Origin: an uncultured Opitutaceae bacterium
GTDB taxonomy: Bacteria; Verrucomicrobiota; Verrucomicrobiia; Opitutales; Opitutaceae
Direction: 5' to 3'
Assembly (NCBI GenBank): GCA_937902925.1
Contig: CALFNN010000034.1
Span: forward strand, 1 to 36,869
DNA length: 36,869 bases
Each line of letters begins with the position of its first letter. Position 1 is the first letter of the stretch. The position numbers and the translations under genes were made by a program. This document shows, one piece after another, positions 8,955 through 18,700 of this stretch. The notes under the pieces are model-generated. The model ran no database searches. It was not told where the DNA came from and was given only the letters and a program-made list of their open reading frames with translations.

Positions 8955-9549
8955 GGCGGGTGCCGCCGCCCAGGTGCCGCCCTGGCATCCGAATTTCCGC
9001 AACTACGAAAAGCTGCCGGACATCAAGGTCGTGCGCACGGCCTTCTTCGTCAACGGCGCGGCCATCTTCCTGGCGACGGCGCTGCTGATTTATTTCGTTT
9101 TCCAGGAGTGGCAGCTGCACGTGCTCAACGGACAGATCGCGGACGCGCAGCGCCAGATCGATCGCGACAAGCCCGGCAGCGACCAGGCGAAGGCGCTCTA
9201 CACCAAATTCGAGACCGAGGAGGCGAAGATCAACGAGGTGGACGCCTTTGTGAAATCCAAGCCGGTCACTTCCGACCTCCTGCTCCATATCGGCCAGACC
9301 CTGCCGGGCAACGTTGCCTTGGATAACTTCGACCTGAAAGAGACGGGGCTCTCGCTCCGGCTGACGGTCCGCGGCGCCCCGGAGGCGGCGGCCGGTTACG
9401 CCACGGCTTATCTCGACCAGCTGCGCAACGACAAGGAGCTTTCGCGCTTCGACGACTTCAAGGCGACCAGCTCGTCCCGCAACGCCGCGTCGGGCCGCCT
9501 CTCGGTCGAGCTCTTCCTGCGTCTGAAACCCGCCGCCGCCAAAAAATAA
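8926..9549 (+). CDS. pilN: PilN-like inner-membrane assembly protein
   Basis: The 207-residue bitopic membrane protein has a short Lys-rich cytoplasmic N-terminus (MLSLLKKKSE; PWHPNFRNYEKLP), one membrane span (about residues 36-60, AFFVNGAAIFLATALLIYFVF), a coiled-coil stretch (LNGQIADAQRQIDRDK) and a small periplasmic alpha/beta domain. This is the PilN/GspL-C topology. PilN bridges PilM in the cytoplasm and PilO in the periplasm. The start lies within the pilM 3' end, and the stop TAA shares a base with the next ATG (TAATG), indicating coupling. Sequence identity to characterised PilN is not obvious, so the assignment rests on topology and gene order. Confidence 0.72.
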   Translation: MLSLLKKKSEAGAAAQVPPWHPNFRNYEKLPDIKVVRTAFFVNGAAIFLATALLIYFVFQEWQLHVLNGQIADAQRQIDRDKPGSDQAKALYTKFETEEAKINEVDAFVKSKPVTSDLLLHIGQTLPGNVALDNFDLKETGLSLRLTVRGAPEAAAGYATAYLDQLRNDKELSRFDDFKATSSSRNAASGRLSVELFLRLKPAAAKK

Positions 9550-10106
9550 TGTCCAACGCGGAATTACTGGCCCTCGTGAAGAAAAACCCGATCGGTGTCG
9601 GGTGCGGCGTGCTCAGCCTGTTGCTCGCGGGGGCGATCTATTACCGGAGCGGCCAGGTGCCGGATGCGGAGGATGCGGTCACGCAAAAAACCGCGGAGGC
9701 CCAGCGCTACTCGGCCAACCTCAAAAACGGCGTCGGATTGAAGGAGCAGCTCGACGAATTGACGGAGGCGAACAAGGAAATCGACCGCCGGCTCGTGCAC
9801 GTGGGCCAGTCGCTGAACAATTCCCAATTCTTCTACAAGATTGAGAGCGAAAGCGGCGTGAAGGAGGCGGTCCTCGCGCAGACGACGACAGTCGCGCCGA
9901 AACCGGCGCCCAAGGCGACATTCATCCCGGTCGGCTTCTCGGTCACCGAGCAGGGCAATCTTGGCCAGCTGCTGGATTTTCTGCGCCGTCTCGAAAGCGG
10001 CGCGCATTATTGCCGGGTAATGAGCGTCACTTGCTCCGGTGTGTCTGGCGATCACAACGCCCCGCTTACCCTCACGCTCAGCCTCGAACTGCTCGGCCTG
10101 CCATGA
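9549..10106 (+). CDS. pilO: PilO-like inner-membrane assembly protein
   Basis: The 185-residue protein has a single N-terminal span (about residues 14-30, IGVGCGVLSLLLAGAIYY), a coiled-coil (QLDELTEANKEIDRRL) and a C-terminal ferredoxin-like periplasmic region (FSVTEQGNLGQLLDFLRRLE). PilO normally dimerises with PilN in the periplasm. It overlaps pilN by one base and pilP by four (ATGA). It may correspond functionally to one of the Akkermansia pilus-cluster proteins next to the secretin, but that needs a structural comparison. The assignment is by topology and position. Confidence 0.72.
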   Translation: MSNAELLALVKKNPIGVGCGVLSLLLAGAIYYRSGQVPDAEDAVTQKTAEAQRYSANLKNGVGLKEQLDELTEANKEIDRRLVHVGQSLNNSQFFYKIESESGVKEAVLAQTTTVAPKPAPKATFIPVGFSVTEQGNLGQLLDFLRRLESGAHYCRVMSVTCSGVSGDHNAPLTLTLSLELLGLP

Positions 10107-10675
10107 AACCCTCCCGCCGTCTCGCGATTGCCGCCCTGCTCCCTTTGCCGCTGCTGTCGATGCGGGCCGCCAGCGCCCCGTTGTCCGACATCGTTTCTCC
10201 GGAAAAGCGGCACGCCGCGGTGGAGCTGGCGCAACATCTCACCCAGCCGGCCGACCCGGCGCCGCTCCCGGCGAAACTTCCGCAGCCGTTCAATCCGCCC
10301 GATTTCGATCAGCCCGACCCCGAGGAACTCAAGGCCGCCGCGGCCGCCGCCGCCGCCAGGGGAGCCAGCGTCGTCCAAGCCGGCGGCGGAGGCGCGGGGG
10401 GGGCCGACCAGCCGGCGCGCCCGGCCGGGGATCGCGAGGTCCTGGAAGGGCTCGCGGCGAAACTGCAGCCATCGGGCACGTTTGTGCTTAATGGCGTGCC
10501 GCTGCTGATCATCGGCAAAAACCGGTTTCAGATCGGAGATCATTTCATCGTGACCGACAACGCTGCCGGCCACGACTACGAGCTCGAGCTCGTCGCCATC
10601 GCCAGCACCACCTTTACCCTCCGCTACCATAGCGAAGAAATTACCCGGCCCATCCTATCTAGAAAGTCCCAATGA
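10103..10675 (+). CDS. pilP: PilP/GspC-like periplasmic linker protein
   Basis: The 190-residue exported protein has a signal peptide (MKPSRRLAIAALLPLPLLSMRAASA), a proline-rich linker, an Ala run and Gly-rich segment (residues ~75-105), and a compact C-terminal beta domain (about 120-185: GTFVLNGVPLLIIGKNRFQIGD). PilP links the PilN/O platform to the secretin. Classical PilP is a lipoprotein, but no lipobox cysteine is present here, so anchoring must differ. The ATG at 10103 is preferred because it gives the signal peptide and overlaps the pilO stop as ATGA. The stop likewise overlaps the secretin start. Confidence 0.7.
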   Translation: MKPSRRLAIAALLPLPLLSMRAASAPLSDIVSPEKRHAAVELAQHLTQPADPAPLPAKLPQPFNPPDFDQPDPEELKAAAAAAAARGASVVQAGGGGAGGADQPARPAGDREVLEGLAAKLQPSGTFVLNGVPLLIIGKNRFQIGDHFIVTDNAAGHDYELELVAIASTTFTLRYHSEEITRPILSRKSQ

Positions 10676-12480
10676 GCACACGCCACGTTCTCCTGCCTTC
10701 CGTTCTCGCGTTGCTGGTCGCCACTCCCTCGCTGCTCTTGGGTCAGGGGCAGGTCGCCCCGGCGACTCCTCCGCCGGCGTCCGCGACGCCCGCCCAAGCG
10801 CCGGCCGCGCCGGTGCAGGCGCCCTCCGCATTGGCCGACAAGCCCGCGGCGCCCGAGGTCGGCGTGAAGGTCGACGATGCCGCCCCCAAGGGCACGGCGA
10901 GCAAGGGCAAGGATGCCACGGGCAAGGACACGCTCTCGGTCGATTTCCCCGACGAAGACATCCGCAACATCCTGCGCAACGTGGCCGATCTCTTCGAACT
11001 CAACCTCGTGATGCCCGATACGCTGCAGGGCAAGACCTCGATCAAGCTCCGCGATGTCACCTGGCGGCAGATCTTTCAAAACGTGCTCGGCCCCGTCGGC
11101 TACACCGCCGTCGAGGATGGCAACATCATCAAGATCGTCAGCAACGAAAGCCTGACCCAGGAGCCGACGACCACGGAGGTCTTTCCCGTCAACTACGCCA
11201 GCGCCGCCGCGATCCTGCCCACGATCAGCTCGCTCGTCGACACGGGCGCGGGCGGCAAGATCGTCGTCGATAGCCGCACCAACAGCCTCATCATCACCGA
11301 GCGGCCGACCCGGATGGACAAGATCCGCCCGATCATCGAGCAACTCGACCGCGCGACGGACCAGGTGATGATCGAGTCGAAGTTTGTCGAGGTCACGACG
11401 AGCGACGTGAAGAACATCGGCGTCAACTGGTCGTCGCTCCAGAATTACAGCCTCTCCGCGGGCAGCCTCAAGTCGACCCTGGACCGCAGCCGGGGCCAGA
11501 ACCTGAGCGATGGGACCAACTCCACCAACAACACGACCAACACGAGCGGCAACAACTCCAACGCCACCCAGACCAACGGTTCCAACAGCAACAACACCGT
11601 CACGTCGAACAACGGCGCCGTTACCGCCACGTCGACCACCGGCACCACCGGCTCGCTCACGAACACGACGACCACGACGGCGGGCACGACGCTCGACAAC
11701 GCGCTCGGCTTCCTGAATTCCGTGACGGATACCGGGGCCACGAACCGCGCCCTGACCGCGGTCTTCTCGGCGTCCGACTTCAACATCATTCTCAGCGCGC
11801 TGCAGACCCAGAGCAACGTGAAGATCGTCTCGAACCCCACGATCGTCACGCTCAACAACACCGAGGCGAGCATCAACGTGGGTGAGTCCGACCCCGTGCC
11901 GCGCTACGCCTACAGCGAGCAGCATGGCACGTTCGAGGTGAACGGATTCGACTACAAGGATATCGGCATCCTCCTCAAGGTCACCCCGCAGGTGAATGCG
12001 CGCGGCTTCATCAAGCTTACCATCGCGCCCGAGGTCAGCCAGAAGAACGGCAGCACGACCTTCGGCGGCGCGGGCGGCGCGTCGATCCCGATCATCGCGA
12101 CCCGCAAGGCCAGCACGCAGGTCTCGCTGAAGGACGGCTTCACGATGGGCATCGGCGGCCTGCTCCGCACGCAGACCACGAACGGCGGCAACAAGGTTCC
12201 GGTGCTCGGCTCGATCCCGATCCTCGGCCGTCTGTTCCGCTCGGACGACAAGGACACCGAGGTCACGAACCTGATCATTTTCATCACGGCCAAGACGATC
12301 AGCGCCGACGGCGGCTCGACCGAGCAGATCTTCGAATCCAGCCGGGTGCGCGAGCTCGAGCTGCGCCGCGAGGATCTCCCGGGCTATCGGGATGGTTCCA
12401 ACCCCTTCCTCCCGTCCGGACCGGCGGCTCCGGTCAAGCAGCCCCTCTTTCATTCCAGCACGTCCGACGCGAAGAAGTGA
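10672..12480 (+). CDS. pilQ: PilQ/GspD-family outer-membrane secretin
   Basis: The 602-residue product forms the outer-membrane ring of a type IV pilus or type II secretion system. Order: signal peptide (1-24), Pro/Ala-rich linker, N0-like domain (~85-160, SVDFPDEDIRNILRNVADL), an N1 domain ending DSRTNSLIITERP (~200-225), a 60-residue Asn/Thr/Gly-rich insert (~277-340), then the secretin barrel with VKIVSNPTIVTLNN, DIGILLKVTPQV and the signature VPVLGSIPILGRLFRSDD followed by TNLIIFITA. It overlaps pilP by four bases. The low-complexity insert sits between the N-domains and the barrel, likely as an exposed loop. Secretin identity is secure; pilus versus secretion use is open because no ATPase or platform gene is in view. 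Confidence 0.93.
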   Translation: MSTRHVLLPSVLALLVATPSLLLGQGQVAPATPPPASATPAQAPAAPVQAPSALADKPAAPEVGVKVDDAAPKGTASKGKDATGKDTLSVDFPDEDIRNILRNVADLFELNLVMPDTLQGKTSIKLRDVTWRQIFQNVLGPVGYTAVEDGNIIKIVSNESLTQEPTTTEVFPVNYASAAAILPTISSLVDTGAGGKIVVDSRTNSLIITERPTRMDKIRPIIEQLDRATDQVMIESKFVEVTTSDVKNIGVNWSSLQNYSLSAGSLKSTLDRSRGQNLSDGTNSTNNTTNTSGNNSNATQTNGSNSNNTVTSNNGAVTATSTTGTTGSLTNTTTTTAGTTLDNALGFLNSVTDTGATNRALTAVFSASDFNIILSALQTQSNVKIVSNPTIVTLNNTEASINVGESDPVPRYAYSEQHGTFEVNGFDYKDIGILLKVTPQVNARGFIKLTIAPEVSQKNGSTTFGGAGGASIPIIATRKASTQVSLKDGFTMGIGGLLRTQTTNGGNKVPVLGSIPILGRLFRSDDKDTEVTNLIIFITAKTISADGGSTEQIFESSRVRELELRREDLPGYRDGSNPFLPSGPAAPVKQPLFHSSTSDAKK

Positions 12481-12490
12481 GCGCGCCCGC

Positions 12491-12521
12491 CAACCTTCAA
12501 CCACCAGGTGCGACCATGAAA
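12491..12521 (+). repeat. Imperfect copy of the downstream gene's start context
   Basis: Bases 12491-12521 (CAACCTTCAACCACC, then AGGTG, ATGAAA) resemble 12678-12709 (CAATCCTTTCACCACG, then AGGTG, ATGAAA). The two stretches share spacing from the AGGTG to the ATGAAA. The copies are about 188 bp apart. Confidence 0.45.
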
Positions 12522-12707
12522 TCTCCCTCCCGAATTTCGCCCGCCGTCGAAGGGTTCACGGCCTCGCCCGCCCGTCCCGGCCGGTTAAATTTCAGCGAAA
12601 ATATGTTGCCGGCGCAATCCCCCTTCCGCCTTCCGGCTATCGGGGATAGCAGCGGGATGTGCGGCATGCCCATCTCCCAATCCTTTCACCACGAGGTGCA
12701 ATCATGA
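12516..12707 (+). CDS. Doubtful 63-aa ORF between secretin and giant protein
   Basis: A 63-codon frame (MKSPSRISPAVEGF...FHHEVQS) starts behind AGGTG and overlaps the next gene by four bases (ATGA). No family is recognised, and there is no signal peptide or membrane segment. The bases around its start closely repeat those at the next gene's start, so it could be a decayed duplicate of a gene start, not a gene. The AT-rich patch at 12583-12606 inside it hints at regulatory DNA. Coding is weakly supported. Confidence 0.25.
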   Translation: MKSPSRISPAVEGFTASPARPGRLNFSENMLPAQSPFRLPAIGDSSGMCGMPISQSFHHEVQS

Positions 12708-15700
12708 AACCTTGTCTACGATTTCTCCTCGGAGCGGTGCTGGCGTTGTTTGGCGCGGCCGCCGCACATGCCCAATTGAGCCCGACGGGGCTTTCCGCTT
12801 CACCCGGCTCCGCTCTGCCGGGCGACGGCGTTACGTTCACAGTCACGGTGAGCAACGGTGGCGCGCAGTCTGCCGCCTCGGCTGACTTTACGGTCAAGCT
12901 GACCAATCTGGTGACTCTCTCCACGATCACGCTGCCGACCGCCGTCGGCGTCACCCCGACGGGCGGGTTCATTGCTGGTGCCGTTGCCGCCGCGCCGCCT
13001 TCGCCGGCTACTCCGGGAACCGGCACGTTTGTGTTCACCACGCAGATTCCGGCCTCCTTCTCGGAAGCGGGGAATTACAGCGCGACGGTCACCATGAGCA
13101 CGGGCGCGCCCGCCTCATTCAGCGTCAGCACGTCAGTGCTCACGATTACGGGCAAGCCGGACCTTCAGATTACCAGCCTCACGTATGCCGCGGGCACGTC
13201 CTACGTCGGTGGCACCGTGATCCCGATGCAGCTCACGTATGTGAACAATAGCTCGACCAACGGCACGAACAACGTGCCCTACGTGCCCGGAACCAATGGC
13301 TTTCCCACGTTCGTGCGCGTTCAGGTCGTGCTGTCGTCCAACCCGACCTTCGGCGATGCCGACGATTTTCAGCTCACGATTCTCGACATTAACGGCGGGA
13401 ATATCGGCACCACGGACAATCGCGGCAATCCGGCGGTCGCGGCCAACGCCGCGGGCGGCAACCCGGCTGTCAACGCCGACGGCGTCACGCATACGTTCAA
13501 CTGGAATCAGATCCTTCCCGGCAATTTTTCGGGTTCCTATTACGTGCTGGCCAAGATCGATTCGCTCAATCAGCTGCCCCAAAACGATCCGCCCGCGCTG
13601 AACGTCAACGGCAACAACGTCTGGGGTGGCAACACGCTGAATCCGAGCGGCACGCTGATCAATCTCATCCCGTCGAATTTTCCGACGGTCTATCTCGCCA
13701 GCCACGGGAAGGGCGTGGCGACCACCGCATCGGGCTACAGCGACAATCCCTCGATGACGGCTGATGGCCGCTACATGGCGTTCGCCTCCGATGCCACGAA
13801 TCTCGTCGATGCGACCTCCACCGGTGGCGCCGACACCAACGGCGTGCGCGATATCTTCATCTTCGACAGTCAGACCAGTCTCGTCCGCCGGCTCAGTCTC
13901 TCGCAGCAAGGCGCCCAAGGCAATGGGGCGTCCAACAACCCGGCCATCAGCAGCGCCAACGGGCGTTACGTGGCCTTCGAGTCCAACGCCAACAACCTGG
14001 TGCTCGGCGACACGAACGGGTTCAGCGATATTTTTGTGGTCGACACCCTGACCGGGTTGATTTCGCGCATCAGCGGCGCGAATGCCACAGGCGGCCAGGC
14101 CAATAATCCGAGTTTCAAGCCCTCTATCAGTCAGACCGGACGGTTTGTCGTGTTTCAATCGACCGCCACGAACCTGACGGCGACAGCGACGAGCGTTGGG
14201 CGCAGCCACATCTATCTCTACGATCGCGACGTTTCCGGCACGGGAACGTTTGACACGGTCGGCAACACCTCGACGACCGTGATCGACGTGCCGACCGCGG
14301 GCACGGAGAGTGATCGTGACAGCATCCAGCCTGCAATCAGTGCCGATGGAACCGTGGTAGCCTTCACCTCGGATGCCACAAATCTTGATCCGAATGCAGC
14401 AGACACGAACGGGAAACGAGATGTCTTTGTCCGCAACGTCTCGTCCAACACCACCCGACGCGTGAGCGTGGTCAACGGCACGGCAGCGGAGGCGGACGGT
14501 GACAGTCAGACACCTTCGCTCAGTTCCGACGGGCACTATGTGGCCTTCGCCTCGCTCGCGGACAATCTTGTCGCGGGTGACGGCAACGTCGTTTCCGATA
14601 TTTTCGTCTACGACACGACGGCGTTGGTAACCGCTCCAGTTGTCACGCGGATGAGCGTCTCAAGCGCCAACGCCCAGGGCAGTGACCCTTCGGCGGCGGG
14701 ATTTAGACTCGGCAGCATCAATCCCACGATCAGCTCCGACGGTCGTTACGTTACCTTTGCGTCGCTCGACGACAATCTGGCCTCAGGCGATACGAACGGC
14801 CAGTTTCACGACGGCGCGTATGCGACGGCTACGGCCGCAGCGCCCGTGGCGGGCGCCCTCACAACCATCGCAGTGACAAACGGCGGTTCAGGTTATCTCA
14901 CTCCGCCCGCGGTAAGGATAACCGGCGGTGGCGGCACGGGAGGTTACGCGACAGCGACTTTGACTGGTAACGCGGTCACTTCCATTACCGTGGTCAATCC
15001 AGGCACCGGCTACACGGCGACGCCAACTGTCGCCCTGATTGCGGATTCGGGAGACGCGAACAAGGCGCTCGATATCTTCGTTCACGACCGGCAGGTCAGC
15101 GGCTCTGGCGCTTTCGACGCGAGTGGTAACACCGCGACCCAGATGGTGAGCGTGAATCCATTCGGCTACCAGACCAACGGCCTGCTCGGATCGCCTAGCA
15201 CTGCGGCGAGCAACATTTATCCGGTTATCAGCGCCAACGGCAGGTTTGTCGCATTTCCCTCCGATGCCGAAAATAACTCCGGCTTCGCCTTTGGCGCGAC
15301 GAACTTGCTGCCGCTCGACAGCAACACTCTGCGCGATGTGTTCCTGTTCGACCGGCGCACGAACGCCCCGGTCACGCAGGCCACTCCGCCGACGGTAACG
15401 ATTACGAATCCGGGTAACGGCAGTGCCGTGTTGGTCAATACGGTAATTCCGGTTACGGCCAGCGCGACGACCACCATCGGCGTCGTCTCCAGCGTCCAGT
15501 TCTTCGTCAACGGCACGAGCCTCGGCACGAGCACGGTGTTCCCCTACACGCAAAGTTGGACGCCGACGGCGGTCGGCACCTATACGCTCAGCGCGCTCGT
15601 CACCGACAGCTTCGGCAATCTCGGCGTGTCGTCCAACATCACGGTCACGGTCAATGCCGCGCCCTCGGTCGGCATCACTTCGCCAGTGGCCGGGAGTTCC

Positions 15701-18700
15701 GTCACTACGAACAGCGTGAACAATTTCACCGCCACGGCGGCGGCCTCGAATCCCGGTGCGACAATTACGGGCGTGCAGTTCTTCGCCAATGGCGTCTCGC
15801 TCGGCACCGACACCACGGCGCCCTATTCGATAACTTGGTCGCCGGCCTCCACGGGCAACTATTCTCTGACCGTGGTCGCGACGGACAGCGTCGGCACCCA
15901 AACGACCTCACCGGCGGTGGCGATCACGGTGACGACGGCTGGGAGCGGGGGCGGAGGTGGCGCGGCGAGTCCACCGCCCGCCGTCAGCCTTTTTCCGGTG
16001 CCGCCGACCGCCGCGTCGGTGAACCTTCCAATTACGCTGACCGCCAATGCGAACGCTGCGAACGGATTCAACCTGACTGGCGTGGAGTATTTTGCGAACG
16101 GCGTTTCCCTCGGCTCCGCGACGGCCTATCCCTACGCCTTGGTGTGGACGCCGGTGGCCACCGGCTTCTACACGATCACCGCGAAGGCGTCCGACAACGT
16201 CGGCACTACGGCGACGTCGGCGGGCGCCACTGTCTCGGTCACCGCCGGCACTGCGCCGGTCGTTTCGCTGCTCACGCCGAACGACGGGAGCGCGGCGGTG
16301 GTGGGCGGCCCGATCACCCTGTCCGCTGTCGCGGCGCTGGGCAGCGGACTGTTCACTGGGGTGGAGTTTTTTGCCAATGGCGTGAGTATCGGCACTAGGT
16401 CGGTTTCGACGACCGGCCAGGGCGCACTGCCATTCTACAACCTCGATTGGACGCCTGCCGCCGCTGGCACCTATGCATTTTATGCTGTCGGGACGGACAC
16501 AAGCGGCAACCGCTACACCACACCGACTGTGACCGTCACCGTCTCCCAGAATTCCGCCCCCTCGGTGAGTCTGACCAGTCCCTTGGTTGGCGCCAGTTAT
16601 ACGCTTGGCACAGGAGTGTTGCTCTCGGCGTCCGCCGGCGACAGCGATGGCACCGTCGCCAGCGTCCAGTTTTTCGCAAACGGAGTGCCGCTCATCACGG
16701 TCTCGGCTGCGCCCTACACCTTCAGTTGGCTGCCACCGGCGGCGGGCACGTATCAAATCACGGCGCGGGCGACCGATAACAGCGGGGGTGTAACGACCAC
16801 GGCGCCACGCGCGGTGACCGTCACGGCGGGAGCCGCCGCCACGGTCACCATCGTCAATCCTTCGGCAGGCAGCTCGATTCCGGTGGGCAATACGGTGCCG
16901 TTTGTGGCCAGCGTCACCGGCGGCAACGGCCCGATCACTCAAGTCCAGTTCTTCGTCAACGGCTCCAGCATCGGCACCGCGAGCACATCGCCTTATTCCA
17001 CGCAGTGGACGCCTGGCGCGCCGGGGAGCTACACGCTGCTTGCGGTCGCAACCGACAGCGCTGGCGTTTCGGTGAATTCCACCGCGCAGGTGGTTACGAT
17101 CACCGCCAACAATCCGCCGACCGTTGCGATCACCCTCCCGGCCACGGGCACGACCGTCAGCGCCGGCACGGTCGTCACGCTGGTGGCCAGTGCGGGCGAC
17201 TCCGACGGCACGGTGGCCTCGGTCCGATTCCTGGCCAACGGTAACACGGTGGCCACGGCGACAGCCGTGCCTTACCTCGGGAGCTGGACGCCGACCGCTG
17301 CCGGGATCTATGCAGTGGTGGCGCAGGCGACGGACAACTCGGGCAATGTTACCAACTCGGTGCCGATCATCCTCAGCGTGTCGGCCAACCAGATTCCGTC
17401 GGTGGCACTGACTTCGCCGGCCAATGGAGCCACGGTTCGCGTCGGCGTCGGGGTCACACTCAACGCCGCCGCCAGCGATGCCGATGGCACGATCACGAAC
17501 GTGCAGTTCTTCGCCAATGGCGTCGCGATCGGCACCTCCACGACGCCGCCTTACACGACGATCTGGACCCCGGGCGCCGAGGGCCTCTACCGGCTCAACG
17601 CCCTCACGATCGACAACTCCGGCGCCGTGGCCGTTTCGACCACCGTGCTCGTGCTGGCATCGGCTTCCGCCGGCGACTCGGTCGCCACCGGCACCTATCA
17701 GGGCGCGGGTGAAGTGGGTAATTTCGCGGTGGTCACGTCGCGCGGCAAGGCGGCGGCCTACATCGGCTACTCCATCACGGCCGGGGTGAACAAAACCTAT
17801 TTCTTCCCGAACGTTCCCGCGGATTCCTCGGGCAACTTCAGCTTGCTCGATTCTGCCGGCAAGTCGCTCATCGCGGGCGCGTCCGGCGACACCGGCACGA
17901 GTGGCAACGTGGATGCGGGCCGGCTGACCTTCATCGGCATCGACACGAAATTCCTCGCCGGCAGCGGCCCGGTCGCCGCGGGCTATTACGCGGGCACGCT
18001 CACCGGCAAGACCGGCAGCACCCTCGCGGCGATCATCGGCTCCGATGGCTCGATCATGCTCTACGCGGCGAACGGCACGTTCGACGACGCCGGTGGCGGC
18101 GGCTTGACCGGAAAACTCGACAACACCGGGGCCTTCAGTGTGACCACTCTCCGGGGCAACCGCTTCACCGGCAAGGCCGACCCGCTGACCGGCTTCATCT
18201 CCGGCACGCTAACCGGTTCGAACGGCGGCGCGTTCAGCGCCGCGCCCGCGGTGCTCGGCGCGACCAGCTCCGCCAAGGTCAGTGGTGCCGCGGCGGAGAT
18301 CGGTTCCAACATCACGGTTGCCTCGACCGGATTCACCTATGACCAGGTGCTCCTGAAAGGCGCCTCGGCGAGTGTCACGGCCGACCCAGGCCAGATCACG
18401 CGCGTGTCGTTTGCCGATCTCACCAACGATATCGTCCAGGTCGAGTTCTCCGGGGCCGGGGTCATGTCGATCACCCTCGACAATCCCTCGGGTCCGGCCA
18501 CGGCGGCGAACTACAACCAACCGGACATCGCCTACATGAAGGGCCATGCCAATATCCTTATCACCGGCGCCGACGAGACCTCCAACGTGTCGGTCTTCAG
18601 CGTCGGCAAGCTCACCGCGGTCAACCAGACATTGTTCAAGAGCGGGGTCGTCTACGATGGCGTCGCCGACATCGGTTACATCGCCATCCTGACCACCGAC

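Noticed and set aside
10624-12504. 626-codon open frame on the - strand opposite the secretin gene
   Set aside because: Arg/Gly/Val-rich composition with no recognisable domain. It mirrors a certain secretin gene and is an artefact of high GC.
13133-14536. 467-codon - strand frame opposite the giant surface gene
   Set aside because: Low-complexity Arg/Gly/Val translation, no start signal, and opposite a well-supported repeat protein.
15382-17665. Ig-like repeats as a possible DNA-level recent tandem duplication
   Set aside because: The eight repeats share motifs in protein but are clearly diverged at the base level, so they are an old domain expansion.
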